Assembly: GCF_900182575.1 (NCBI RefSeq)
Contig: NZ_FXSZ01000002.1
Coordinates: forward strand, 248,001-312,000
DNA: 64,000 bases
Reading direction: 5' to 3'
Source: Solitalea koreensis
GTDB taxonomy: Bacteria; Bacteroidota; Bacteroidia; Sphingobacteriales; Sphingobacteriaceae
How positions within the stretch are numbered: the first letter of the stretch is position 1; each line of letters starts with the position of its first letter. Below are positions 9,087-18,309 of this stretch, piece after piece. The notes under the pieces were generated by a model. It ran no database searches and was not told the DNA's origin. It saw only the letters and a list, made by a program, of their open reading frames with translations. A program made the position numbers and the translations under genes.

Positions 9087-10565
9087 TTATTTAATAGTAG
9101 CTGTAATACTATCTGCTAATCTTTCTATTTTAAAAGTCCATGCTGGTTGCCCTTTCAATTTTTCAGAGGCTTGGGCAGGTATATTAATTTGAATACCTTG
9201 TTTTCCGTTTTTCCAACTCAAAGGTTTGGTATAGCCTAAGAGGTAAATTTTTGCCGATTTTTCAGGTTGTAGGGCAGGTAAAACTACTTCAGTCGGTACA
9301 TTTTCTTTCTCTTCTGCTAAATAAAAAGCATATACCTGACTTCCCTTGGTACTTTTGGTAAATCTCCATTTTGCCGATTGATAAGGTTTTAACGGTGCAG
9401 AGGCGTAAATACCTTCACTATTTACATCCATCCAGACTCCAATTCCTTTTAATCTATCGTAAACTTCAGGAGCCAGATTTCCGGTTTTATCAGGGCCGAT
9501 TCCCATCAGGAAATTTCCGCCTTTAGCCACAATCTCAATGAGTGTATGAATAGCCCAGTTCACTGATTTGTATTGCTCATTAGGACCTGTATGGTACCAG
9601 CTATTGCCGAGGGTAATACAGCTTTCCCATGGATAATCAGGTACCGTTGTTGGGATTTGCTGTTCAGGCGTACGGTAGTTTTCGAAATCACCATGTACAG
9701 TTCTGTCAACCATTAATATTCCAGGTTGATTTTTTCTTGCCATTTCAGCAATCCGTGGCATATTAATATCTTGGATCCAACGTTTTTTCCCAAGCCATCC
9801 TTTTGTTTCCTCAGTTAAAGACGAAGCTGGACGAACTTGACCTCCATCTAACCAAAGTATATCTAAACTACCATATTCTTGGGTCAACTCTTCAATCTGG
9901 TTGTAGGTATATTGCTGAAAATTCTTCCAACGCTCAGGATATTTAGCCGGATCATAATTCACATTACGATCCAATGGTGGGAAGTATGGCCACCAGTAAT
10001 TTTCACTATGCCAGTCGGGTTTTGAAAAATACGCTCCTATACCCAATCCTTGATTTCTAAAAGCACTGAATACTTCCTTAGCTACATTATTTTTGGGATT
10101 TTTGCTAAATACGCTGCCTTTATCCGTGATCTTATAATCTGTATACTTAGAGTCGTACATACAGAAACCATCATGATGTTTGGTGGTAAATACCACGTAT
10201 TTCACCCCGGCATTTTTGGCTGCAACCGCCCATTTCTGAGGATCAAATTGTACCGGATTAAACTCGGAGCGAATGTTTTCATAAGCCTTTTTATATTGAT
10301 CATAATTTTGGGCATATGGACCATGACGCTCACACCATCCTTCATCTTCAGGACAAAGACTCCAGCTTTCCACTACCCCCCATTGACTGTATGGCCCCCA
10401 GTGGATAATAACACCAAATTTCCAGTCTTGCCATTGTTTCAATTTTTGACTTACAAGATTATCCGTAGGCCAGTGGTAAGGAAACTCTTTTTCCTGTGCA
10501 CGCAATCCGCTGAACTGAAAAACCAGCAGCACAGCTAGGAAAAGTCTGAATAAAATATTCTTCAT
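9087..10565 (-). CDS. Secreted GH29 alpha-L-fucosidase (copy 2)
   Basis: A 492-residue GH29 protein with a signal peptide ending near LRAQEK. Motifs: IIHWGPYSQWG (53-63), KHHDGFCMYDSKYTDYKI (129-146), and LDILWLDGG, with the predicted nucleophile Asp at about 240. A beta-sandwich domain closes the protein. It carries an insertion rich in Trp and Pro around 185-205 (WWPYFPPLDR) that the other three copies lack, which may shape a different acceptor pocket. It lies 10 bases from the PNGase F gene and 6 bases from the next GH29 gene, so it is co-transcribed with both. Confidence 0.9.
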   Translation of the reverse strand: MKNILFRLFLAVLLVFQFSGLRAQEKEFPYHWPTDNLVSQKLKQWQDWKFGVIIHWGPYSQWGVVESWSLCPEDEGWCERHGPYAQNYDQYKKAYENIRSEFNPVQFDPQKWAVAAKNAGVKYVVFTTKHHDGFCMYDSKYTDYKITDKGSVFSKNPKNNVAKEVFSAFRNQGLGIGAYFSKPDWHSENYWWPYFPPLDRNVNYDPAKYPERWKNFQQYTYNQIEELTQEYGSLDILWLDGGQVRPASSLTEETKGWLGKKRWIQDINMPRIAEMARKNQPGILMVDRTVHGDFENYRTPEQQIPTTVPDYPWESCITLGNSWYHTGPNEQYKSVNWAIHTLIEIVAKGGNFLMGIGPDKTGNLAPEVYDRLKGIGVWMDVNSEGIYASAPLKPYQSAKWRFTKSTKGSQVYAFYLAEEKENVPTEVVLPALQPEKSAKIYLLGYTKPLSWKNGKQGIQINIPAQASEKLKGQPAWTFKIERLADSITATIK

Positions 10566-10571
10566 GATTAA

Positions 10572-11987
10572 TTATTGTTTAGATTGATTACTGGTTAGGT
10601 TTTCGGTCAGTTTTGTCTCTATTAAATAAGCCCCTACTTCACTAATCAATGGAGTTGCTTTTGCATCTTCGACCACCAACCGAATGGCAGTCACTTCTGT
10701 TGTAGGGAAAGTAAGTATCCTTTTATGGCCAATGGTAGTTAAAGGAATTTCATTCACAACCTCGGTACCTTTCAACAAAAGTACTTTTGCTTTTTTAACA
10801 CGTTGTCCATAGGCAATAGGTTCCTGTAATACCACACAGTTAATCTTTTGTGTCGCCTTCAAATCAATTTGAAAAAGGGATTGCTTTTCATCCGAATGAC
10901 TTGCAAATGTTTTGCTATTTCCATCAGCAATTAACGACTTGGCGTTTAATGCCAAATTCTGCTTAAAGCTATCTTCTCTTAATTTTTTAAAGCCCAACAA
11001 TGCAATAGAGTCATTTTCGTGGATTAATCCTCTGCGATCCGGTGCAATATTCAATAATAAAGAAGAACCACGACCAACTGATTTAAAATATAAATCAAAC
11101 AACTGTTCAGGAGTTTTAACTTTATTATCCTCCTCTTTATGATAAAACCAGCCCGGGCGTATGCTAACGTCACATTCGGCCGGAATCCATACTTTTCCAT
11201 TTTCATTGCCGGCATTCAAAACAGCAGTTGAGGGAGATCCTGCGCCTGGAGTATAGCCAGCCGTATCCAATAAGTTCCAGTTAGTTGTACCGGCGATTCC
11301 TTTTTCATTACCAACCCAACGCAGGTGTGGACCAATATCACTAAATACTACCGTATTGGGAGCTGCTTTTTGCATTGTTTTTTTAAACTGATCCCAGTTG
11401 TAAACTTGTTTCTTACCGTTCGGACCTTCACCATTAGCTCCATCCCACCAAAATTCAAAGAAAGGTCCGTAATTGGAAATAAGCTCCTTCATCATGTTTA
11501 CATACACCTGGTTGTATTCTGATGTTCCGTATTGCGGGTGATTGCGATCCCAGGGAGAAAGGTATACGCCGAATTTTAAGCCATATTCTTTACAAGCTTT
11601 CGATAAATCCTTTACCACATCCCCTTTGCCGTTTTTCCATTTACTTTCCCTTACAGTATGTTTAGAATACTTACTAGGCCACAAGCAAAAACCGTCATGA
11701 TGTTTAGCGGTGAGGATAATGCCTTTTGCTCCGGCTTGTTTGGCTAATCTTGCCCATTGTTTGCAATCCAGCTGGGTGGGATTGAATGCATCTTCGGGTT
11801 CATCGCCATGACCCCATTCTTTATCGGTAAAGGTGTTAGGCCCAAAATGAATGAACCAATAGTACTCCATGTCATGCCATACCAATTGTTGTTTTGTCGG
11901 TATAGGGCCAAAAGACTTAATGTTTTTCTTTTGTGCCTTTACAGAGAAGGATAACACTAAGAAAATTAGTAATAATTTTTTTTTCAT
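10572..11987 (-). CDS. Secreted GH29 alpha-L-fucosidase with discoidin-like tail (copy 3)
   Basis: A 471-residue protein with signal peptide (cleavage near VKAQKK). The catalytic domain has FIHFGPNTFTDKEWG (45-59), KHHDGFCLWPSKYSKHTV (95-112) and FFEFWWDGANGEG, with the nucleophile Asp at about 182. After about residue 350 comes an F5/8-type (discoidin-like) beta-sandwich beginning ALNAKSLIADGNSKTF. This shape (FGPNTF motif plus discoidin-like tail) is the one I associate with GH29 subfamily B, alpha-1,3/1,4-fucosidases that need branched substrates. That subfamily call is inference. It is clearly diverged from its three neighbours, so it is not a recent duplicate. Confidence 0.9.
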   Translation of the reverse strand: MKKKLLLIFLVLSFSVKAQKKNIKSFGPIPTKQQLVWHDMEYYWFIHFGPNTFTDKEWGHGDEPEDAFNPTQLDCKQWARLAKQAGAKGIILTAKHHDGFCLWPSKYSKHTVRESKWKNGKGDVVKDLSKACKEYGLKFGVYLSPWDRNHPQYGTSEYNQVYVNMMKELISNYGPFFEFWWDGANGEGPNGKKQVYNWDQFKKTMQKAAPNTVVFSDIGPHLRWVGNEKGIAGTTNWNLLDTAGYTPGAGSPSTAVLNAGNENGKVWIPAECDVSIRPGWFYHKEEDNKVKTPEQLFDLYFKSVGRGSSLLLNIAPDRRGLIHENDSIALLGFKKLREDSFKQNLALNAKSLIADGNSKTFASHSDEKQSLFQIDLKATQKINCVVLQEPIAYGQRVKKAKVLLLKGTEVVNEIPLTTIGHKRILTFPTTEVTAIRLVVEDAKATPLISEVGAYLIETKLTENLTSNQSKQ

Positions 11988-11996
11988 GGATTTTTA

Positions 11997-12863
11997 TTAG
12001 ACATTGGTACCAGTTACTGTTAACACTTTTTCATGTTCGAGTGAATAGAAGTTATTAGCGTTTATGCCCCATAATTTATCCTTTTCATTTTGCGAAAGCG
12101 CTGCTGTGTTCAGTTCCAAAATTTCACAACACTCCTTATAGGATGCTGCTAATAAGCTCACTGGCCAATCACTACCAAACATAACTCTTTCTACACCGAA
12201 ACATTCAATAACTGTATCTATATAGGGTTTAAATATAGGTGCATTCCAATTGTTCCAATCGGCCTCGGTAACCATTCCAGATAGTTTGCAATATAGATTC
12301 GGATACTGTGCAAGAATCTGTATGTCTTTTTTCCATTCTTCAATTTTGCCATCCTTAATATATGGTTTTGCTAAATGGTCCAACACAAACGGCTGATCAG
12401 GAAACCGTTTTACAAACTCAATAACATAAGGTAAATGTTTAGGTGCAACCAATAGATCATAAGTAAAACCAAATTCCTTAAGTTTTGAAATTCCTTTACA
12501 AAAATCAGGTTTTAACAAAAAATCATCCTGCACTTCGGCTTGTAAAATATGCCTGAAACCTTTAAGTTTCTTGTAACTAGAAAAATAAATCAAACGCTCT
12601 TCAAGGTTATCAGCCCTTAAATCCACCCATCCTACAACTCCCTTAATAAACTCATTTTTGATTGCTAAATCCAATAAGAAATATGTTTCTTCTTCTGACT
12701 GGTCGGCTTGTACGGCTACACAACCATCAATATAATTTTCTTTAAATACAGGAGCAAGATCTTCTGGTAAAAAGTCACGCTGAATAACCTTCATATCATC
12801 GGTTATCCAGGCATCTCTTACCTGGTTATATTTCCAAAAATGCTGGTGGCTATCGATTCTCAT
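11997..12863 (-). CDS. Amidohydrolase, candidate L-fuconolactone hydrolase
   Basis: A 288-residue amidohydrolase-superfamily protein of the COG3618 type. The N-terminal metal motif is DSHQHFWKYN (4-13). Later motifs are LDHLAKPYI (about 161), CKLSGMVTEADW and FGSDWPVS. Known members hydrolyse sugar lactones such as L-fucono-1,5-lactone, giving L-fuconate. It is cytoplasmic, with no signal peptide, unlike the glycosidases on both sides. Gaps of 9 and 5 bases to its neighbours put it in the same transcript. L-rhamnonolactone is a possible alternative substrate; the fucose context favours fuconolactone. Confidence 0.82.
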   Translation of the reverse strand: MRIDSHQHFWKYNQVRDAWITDDMKVIQRDFLPEDLAPVFKENYIDGCVAVQADQSEEETYFLLDLAIKNEFIKGVVGWVDLRADNLEERLIYFSSYKKLKGFRHILQAEVQDDFLLKPDFCKGISKLKEFGFTYDLLVAPKHLPYVIEFVKRFPDQPFVLDHLAKPYIKDGKIEEWKKDIQILAQYPNLYCKLSGMVTEADWNNWNAPIFKPYIDTVIECFGVERVMFGSDWPVSLLAASYKECCEILELNTAALSQNEKDKLWGINANNFYSLEHEKVLTVTGTNV

Positions 12864-12868
12864 AGAAC

Positions 12869-14203
12869 TTATTTGCGTTTTATATCCAGTTTTAGAACAG
12901 TATCATAATCATCTCGATTTAGGCCTGCTAAATCAATTTTCAGTTGGCCTTTGCTCAAGCTGTATTTTACATTCTTATTATCAACCAAAGAACAAAGTTT
13001 AGCTACTTTATAGGGAAAATTATCAATGGTGATCGATGTTGCTTTAGCATCGAAAACATGCAAATAGACTTCTTTATCTGTTTCGGTAACAGCTCCCCAT
13101 GGTTTTGCTTTAATAGCACTACCGTTAGTGTTGTAAACTGTATGACCATATTTCGCCATCCATTTTCCAACGCTATCCAATCTGGTTACAAACTCTGACT
13201 GAATAGTTCCATTAGGCATTGGGCCAATATTGAGTAAAAGGTTAGCATTTAAGCTTGCTGCATTTACCAATAGGTGAATTATCTGTTGCGACGACTTATA
13301 CTTTGTATCCTTAATATTATAGCCCCATGAGCCATTTAAGGTTTCACAGGTTTCTAATGGTAATTGATCAGAGGCTTTTTGAAAACTCAAACCTGACTTA
13401 TTTTCGCCTGGAAGATCCCGTTCAAACATTTGAAAATCTTCTCCTTGTAACGGGGAAAGATGATGATTATTGCCAACCATACATTGTGGTTGTAAACGGT
13501 GAATCAGACTGTAAATCTCATCATAGTGCCAATTCAGTCGCGAACTTCTGTCCTTTTCCCCTTCAGGTGCAGTTTGATCCCAATGACCGTCGAACCAAAT
13601 ACCAGAAATTTCACCATAATTGGTCAATAATTCGGTGAGTTGGTTTTTCATAAACTTAATGTAATTATTCCAATCACCCATTTCAGTTCTTCCTGTTCCT
13701 TTTCCTGTTCTACCGGTCCAATACTGATAATCGGAACGATACCAGTCTAGCAGCGAATAATAAAGCACTAATTTTATTCCTTCTTTATGACATTCATCGG
13801 CCAATTGCTTTAAAACATCTTTTCCGTATGGGGTATTGGTAATTTTCCAATCAGACTCTTTGGTGTCCCAGTTACTAAAGCTATCATGATGCCTGGTAAT
13901 AAATGTAATGTATTTCATACCTGCACCTTTGGCAGTAGCCACCCATTTTTTAGCATCAAATTGCTGAGGGTTAAAAAAGTCTTTTAAATGTGTGTAATCG
14001 TCAACATGAATATTTCGGTTATTCATTACCCATTCTCCATCACCTAATACACTGGATGCTCCCCAATGAATAAACATGCCGAATTTGGCATCATGAAACC
14101 ATTTCCTGGCTTCTAAATTTGCGGCAGAAGGTTGATAATTTTCTTGTGCCTGAACATTTAAAGAACCTAATATTAAGCTTATGAGAATGAGTTTTTTTTT
14201 CAT
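12869..14203 (-). CDS. Secreted GH29 alpha-L-fucosidase (copy 4)
   Basis: A 444-residue GH29 protein with signal peptide ending near VQAQEN. Motifs: FIHWGASSVLGDGEW (44-58), TRHHDSFSNWDTKESDWKI (103-121) and ISGIWFDGHWDQ, with the nucleophile Asp at about 205. The usual HHDG is HHDS in this copy. A Gly/Thr/Arg-rich loop (TGRTGKGTGRTEMG, about 163-176) replaces the ordinary strand connection seen in copies 1 and 2. Catalytic residues look intact. It sits 5 bases upstream of the lactonase gene, inside the fucose run. Substrate linkage is unknown. Confidence 0.88.
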   Translation of the reverse strand: MKKKLILISLILGSLNVQAQENYQPSAANLEARKWFHDAKFGMFIHWGASSVLGDGEWVMNNRNIHVDDYTHLKDFFNPQQFDAKKWVATAKGAGMKYITFITRHHDSFSNWDTKESDWKITNTPYGKDVLKQLADECHKEGIKLVLYYSLLDWYRSDYQYWTGRTGKGTGRTEMGDWNNYIKFMKNQLTELLTNYGEISGIWFDGHWDQTAPEGEKDRSSRLNWHYDEIYSLIHRLQPQCMVGNNHHLSPLQGEDFQMFERDLPGENKSGLSFQKASDQLPLETCETLNGSWGYNIKDTKYKSSQQIIHLLVNAASLNANLLLNIGPMPNGTIQSEFVTRLDSVGKWMAKYGHTVYNTNGSAIKAKPWGAVTETDKEVYLHVFDAKATSITIDNFPYKVAKLCSLVDNKNVKYSLSKGQLKIDLAGLNRDDYDTVLKLDIKRK

Positions 14204-14222
14204 AGATCTACTTGAACAATTA

Positions 14223-15077
14223 TTATTTAGAAAAAGCTACTACCTGTTGTTTAGCTGTGCCTAAGCTATCTATGCCTAATTCTACAACATCACCTGGATT
14301 CAGGTAAATAGGTGGGTTAAAACCTAAGCCAACACCAGCAGGCGTACCTGTAGAAATCACATCACCAGGAAGCAAGGTCATAAACTGGCTTACATAAGAA
14401 ATAATGAAAGGAATACGGAAAATAAAATTGGCTGTTGTTCCAGCTTGCATCTTTTTACCGTTTACAGTTAACCATAAGTTTAAATTATCTGAATCGGCAA
14501 TTTCATCTTTGGTAACTAACCAAGGGCCTAATGGAGCAAAAGTGTCACATCCTTTTCCTTTATCCCAGGTACCGCCTTTTTCAATCTGAAATTCTCTTTC
14601 ACTCACATCATTATGTAAACAATAACCAGCTACATAATCCATAGCTTCGGTCTCTTCAATGTAACTCGCTTTTTTACCGATTACCACCGCCAGCTCTACT
14701 TCCCAATCTGTTTTAACCGAGTTTTTAGGAATCATAATATCATCAAAAGGGCCACATAAAGCCGTTGTTGATTTCATGAAAACTACAGGCTCCGAAGGGA
14801 TGGTTGCACCTGTTTCTTTAGCATGGTCGGCATAATTCAATCCAATACAAACAATCTTTGAAGGACGGGCAATAGGAGAACCTAAGCGCACATCATCACT
14901 AACCATAGGCAGTTTTCCTTCATTTTGCTTAACAAAGTCTGCTAATCGTTTTAATCCGTCGGTTTCAAAGAATTGTTCATTGTAATCTTCACCAAAAGCA
15001 GAGGTATCATATTTTACGTCGTTAATGCATACTCCGGTTTTTTCATTACCGTATTCGCCAAATCGTATAAGTTTCAT
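14223..15077 (-). CDS. FAH-family hydrolase, candidate 2,4-diketo-3-deoxy-L-fuconate hydrolase
   Basis: A 284-residue fumarylacetoacetate-hydrolase-family protein. Typical motifs: IVCIGLNYADHAKETG (74-89), a metal-site segment DWEVELAVVIGKKA (123-136), and the C-terminal LLPGDVISTGTPAGVG. It is cytoplasmic, with no signal peptide. In the oxidative L-fucose pathway an enzyme of this family cleaves 2,4-diketo-3-deoxy-L-fuconate to pyruvate and L-lactate, the step that would feed the adjacent lutABC operon. General annotation would often call it ureidoglycolate lyase or 2-hydroxyhepta-2,4-diene-1,7-dioate isomerase. The surrounding pathway genes argue for the fuconate role. Confidence 0.8.
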   Translation of the reverse strand: MKLIRFGEYGNEKTGVCINDVKYDTSAFGEDYNEQFFETDGLKRLADFVKQNEGKLPMVSDDVRLGSPIARPSKIVCIGLNYADHAKETGATIPSEPVVFMKSTTALCGPFDDIMIPKNSVKTDWEVELAVVIGKKASYIEETEAMDYVAGYCLHNDVSEREFQIEKGGTWDKGKGCDTFAPLGPWLVTKDEIADSDNLNLWLTVNGKKMQAGTTANFIFRIPFIISYVSQFMTLLPGDVISTGTPAGVGLGFNPPIYLNPGDVVELGIDSLGTAKQQVVAFSK

Positions 15078-15120
15078 TGTTGTGTGTTATTGTATTATCG
15101 AATATTAATCTATCTAATTT

Positions 15121-17484
15121 TTAATCTACTGTTACCTCATCTACAAACAGCCAAGCCGGAGTTCCAGCACCAGGGTTATTTTGAGGGATGTTGCCATAAT
15201 AGTTGGCTATGACTTTAATATATCTTGCCATAACGCCTTTAGTATTGAACACAATTTTTTGCGCTCCATCATTTGCAATGCTAAAGTTTTTTTGCTCTTC
15301 AATTTTTCTAAAATCATTACCATTATCGGAAACAAGTATACTTACGCTTGATGGCATATAGATCCAGCTGGAAGGCTTATTGAAACAACGGATACTGACA
15401 TGGTTAACCGTTTCTTTTTTACCTAAATCCACGCTTCCTTCGAAGTCCTCTCCACACCAGCCCAACCATTCCTGATCGTTATATCTGTTTTCACTACCAA
15501 AAATGCCGTTATTCCAGGCATGTTCGCCTCCGGCATTGTAATTCTTGTTAGCCAATGTTTTTAACTTTGAAGCCCTTCCTGTAGCCGCATTAATCGTGAA
15601 GGTTTTCTGCACTTTATCAACCACAACATTGTTATAAATAACCCCTACTGTAAGTTTGGCGTTGGCAGTGATGTCGACAGGACCAGTATAGGCTTTGGCA
15701 TCCTTGGTTGGTAAGGAACCATCGGTAGTATAAAATACCTGAAAGCCATTTGGAATTCCTACAACCTTCGCCATTAATTTGTTGCTCACAGAATCAACGA
15801 AGCTGTTTATTTTGATATCGAATAAGTGTTTCGAATAATTCACCTGATGCTTATCAAGTCTTTTCAAATAAGGTAACAATCTACTTAAAAACTGCTCATA
15901 AGTTTGTTTTTTCGCAGACCAGGTAGCTTCAGACAAAGCCACAGAACGAGGAAAAAACATATATTCAGCTTGTTGAACTGAAGGAACAAATTCAGTCCAC
16001 AGATTACCTTGCGCGCCTGCTACTAATTTTCCCTCTTCTGCCGTAAGCTCTTTCGGAATGGGTTGATAGCTGTAAACTTTGGCTAGTTTGGTGAGCCCTC
16101 CGAAAGCGGCAGGTTCATTAGGATCATCCGACTGAAAATGGTCGAAATAACAATATTCGCCAGGTGTCATTATTACGTTGTGACCTTGTTTAGCCGCTTC
16201 AATTCCTCCTTTTTCACCACGCCAGCTCATTACCGTAGCATTGGGTGCTAATCCGCCTTCTAAAATTTCATCCCAACCAATTATTTGTCTTCCCTTTTGG
16301 TTAACAAAACGTTCTATACGTTTAATAAAGTAGCTTTGTAATTCTTCTACCGATTTTAAATGTTCGTCTTTAATGCGTTGCTGACAAATACGGCATTTGC
16401 GCCAATTAACTTTCGACGCTTCATCACCCGCTACATGAATATATTTACTTGGAAATACATTCATCACCTCAGTTAAAATATCTGTAAGGAAAGTAAACGT
16501 AGCATCTTTGGTACAAAATTCATCCTGAACTTGCGAAGGATAAGGGAATGCTTTACCAGTACTGTCTAAACAAGCCAATTCAGGATAAGCCGCCAATGCC
16601 GATTTAGAATGCGCGGGCATTTCAATTTCGGGAATGATAGTTATAAACTTTGATTGTGCATAGGCCACCAATTTCCTCAACTGTGCTTGCGTATAATAAC
16701 CACCATACAGGGAATCATCAGGTCTGGATGCGTAATCATAAGTAGTATTTAACGGCGTACCTTTACGATAAGCCCCGATATTAGTAAGTTTTGGATACTT
16801 TTTGCTTTCGAAACGCCATCCTTGACTATCGGTTAAATGCAAATGCAGTTTGTTCATTTTTTGCATTGCCATCAAATCGATCAACTTCTCAAGAAATGAA
16901 TAAGGCATATAATGGCGAGCCACATCCATCATTAATCCTCGGTAAGAAAAGCTTGGCGCATCTTCTATCGTTACCGCCGGCACTTTCCAGGTTACATTAT
17001 TTGCCAGAGTGCTGCTTTCTATATCATCAGGCAAAAGCTGCAACAGTGATTGAACAGCATAAAAAACACCAATAGGAGTTTTTGCCTTGATATTTATTTG
17101 TTTAGGCGATACAACCAATTGATAACCTTCAGCCTCAGTAATTGAGTTATTAAGTTCAACTACAATTACATTGGTTTTATTGGCTTTTTTCCCTTTTGTT
17201 AAAACGATGCCGGATGCGGTTTTCAATTTTGAAACCAAAGGCTCAATTGCAGTGGCAAGCTCCTTATTATGGCTTTTATTAACAATTTTTGTAGTTCCTG
17301 AAAAAATAAATTCTCCATCTCCCCTTTCAACTTTATTTGGATAAGGAATAATATTAAAGGACTGACTAAAACCCTTAAAAGGAAAAAAAGAAATCATGCT
17401 CAGCATGACTATTGCTGAAACATAGGTGGTTATTTTATTTTTTATAAACTGATTCATAATAGCTTTACTTTCAGGAATCTTCAA
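15121..17484 (-). CDS. Secreted GH20 beta-N-acetylhexosaminidase
   Basis: A 787-residue protein. The export signal appears to begin at the Met of MNQFIKNK, so 17457 is an alternative start. GH20 features: an N-terminal GH20b-like domain (about 45-175), then the catalytic barrel with KLHLHLTDSQGWR (212-224), IPEIEMPAHS and IHVAGDEAS. The Asp-Glu pair (about 354-355) polarises the acetamido group and acts as acid. The second Gly of the common GGDE is absent (AGDE). The C-terminal third holds a chitobiase-like sandwich and a discoidin-like region ending WLFVDEVTVD. It would trim GlcNAc or GalNAc from glycans after defucosylation. Confidence 0.9.
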   Translation of the reverse strand: MKIPESKAIMNQFIKNKITTYVSAIVMLSMISFFPFKGFSQSFNIIPYPNKVERGDGEFIFSGTTKIVNKSHNKELATAIEPLVSKLKTASGIVLTKGKKANKTNVIVVELNNSITEAEGYQLVVSPKQINIKAKTPIGVFYAVQSLLQLLPDDIESSTLANNVTWKVPAVTIEDAPSFSYRGLMMDVARHYMPYSFLEKLIDLMAMQKMNKLHLHLTDSQGWRFESKKYPKLTNIGAYRKGTPLNTTYDYASRPDDSLYGGYYTQAQLRKLVAYAQSKFITIIPEIEMPAHSKSALAAYPELACLDSTGKAFPYPSQVQDEFCTKDATFTFLTDILTEVMNVFPSKYIHVAGDEASKVNWRKCRICQQRIKDEHLKSVEELQSYFIKRIERFVNQKGRQIIGWDEILEGGLAPNATVMSWRGEKGGIEAAKQGHNVIMTPGEYCYFDHFQSDDPNEPAAFGGLTKLAKVYSYQPIPKELTAEEGKLVAGAQGNLWTEFVPSVQQAEYMFFPRSVALSEATWSAKKQTYEQFLSRLLPYLKRLDKHQVNYSKHLFDIKINSFVDSVSNKLMAKVVGIPNGFQVFYTTDGSLPTKDAKAYTGPVDITANAKLTVGVIYNNVVVDKVQKTFTINAATGRASKLKTLANKNYNAGGEHAWNNGIFGSENRYNDQEWLGWCGEDFEGSVDLGKKETVNHVSIRCFNKPSSWIYMPSSVSILVSDNGNDFRKIEEQKNFSIANDGAQKIVFNTKGVMARYIKVIANYYGNIPQNNPGAGTPAWLFVDEVTVD

Positions 17485-17495
17485 AACTGATTCAA

Positions 17496-18260
17496 TTAAT
17501 TATTTAGTTTGATAAAACCACCATCTATAGGGTAGTCACAGCCGGTTATAAAACCGGATTCATCAGAGCAGAGATACAAGGCCAGAGAAGCAACCTCCTC
17601 TGGTTTACCCATTCGTCCCATAGGTTGACTTTTTGATAGTTTTTCAAAAATCTCCTCTTCTTTTCCAGCGTAATTTTTAGCGATAAAGCCATCCACAAAT
17701 GGAGTATGAACGCGTGCCGGAGAAATACTATTACATCGAATATTATCTTGCAAATAATCTTTAGCAACTGACAAAGTCATAGCGAACACAGCACCTTTAC
17801 TCATTGAATAAGCAAAGCGATCAGGTATGCCTACCAAGGTTGCAATAGAAGCCATGTTAAGGATTGCACCTCCACCGTTATTTCTCATTAGTGGAATTAC
17901 GGCAAACAAACAATTATAGGCACCTTTTACATTCACATCAAACACTTTGGTAAAATCTGCTTCACTCGTTGTATCGGCCTTTCCAATATGCGCGATACCT
18001 GCATTATTCACCAGAATATCTACTTTACCTATTTTATTGAATACTTCGACAACTTCTTGCTGATTGGCTACATTACAGGAATGACCAAACACTTTACCAC
18101 CTGTTGCTTCAATTGCAGCAATAGTAGCAGCTGTATTTTCTTTACTTAATTCTAAAATATGAACCGTTGCACCTTGCTTGGCAAATAATTCGCTGATTGC
18201 GCGACCTATACCGCTTCCGCCACCTGTTATAACTGCTGTTTTATTTTGTAATGAAAACAT
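17496..18260 (-). CDS. SDR oxidoreductase, candidate 2-keto-3-deoxy-L-fuconate dehydrogenase
   Basis: A 254-residue classical SDR with an intact active site: TGGGSGIG at 12-19, NNAG at 85-88, Ser138, Tyr151 and Lys155 (YSMSK). The segment ISPARVHTPFVDGFI is typical of sugar-acid dehydrogenase members. In the non-phosphorylating L-fucose route an NAD-dependent SDR oxidises 2-keto-3-deoxy-L-fuconate to the 2,4-diketo compound, and the FAH-family product two genes downstream would cleave it. The role follows from this order and is not proven by the motifs. It may instead be the L-fucose dehydrogenase, with the YxxxN SDR at 6338-7120 taking the other step. Confidence 0.8.
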   Translation of the reverse strand: MFSLQNKTAVITGGGSGIGRAISELFAKQGATVHILELSKENTAATIAAIEATGGKVFGHSCNVANQQEVVEVFNKIGKVDILVNNAGIAHIGKADTTSEADFTKVFDVNVKGAYNCLFAVIPLMRNNGGGAILNMASIATLVGIPDRFAYSMSKGAVFAMTLSVAKDYLQDNIRCNSISPARVHTPFVDGFIAKNYAGKEEEIFEKLSKSQPMGRMGKPEEVASLALYLCSDESGFITGCDYPIDGGFIKLNN

Positions 18261-18309
18261 GACTTTTATTTATATTTTTTAATAACTCAATGAATAAATA
18301 GGTGAAAAA

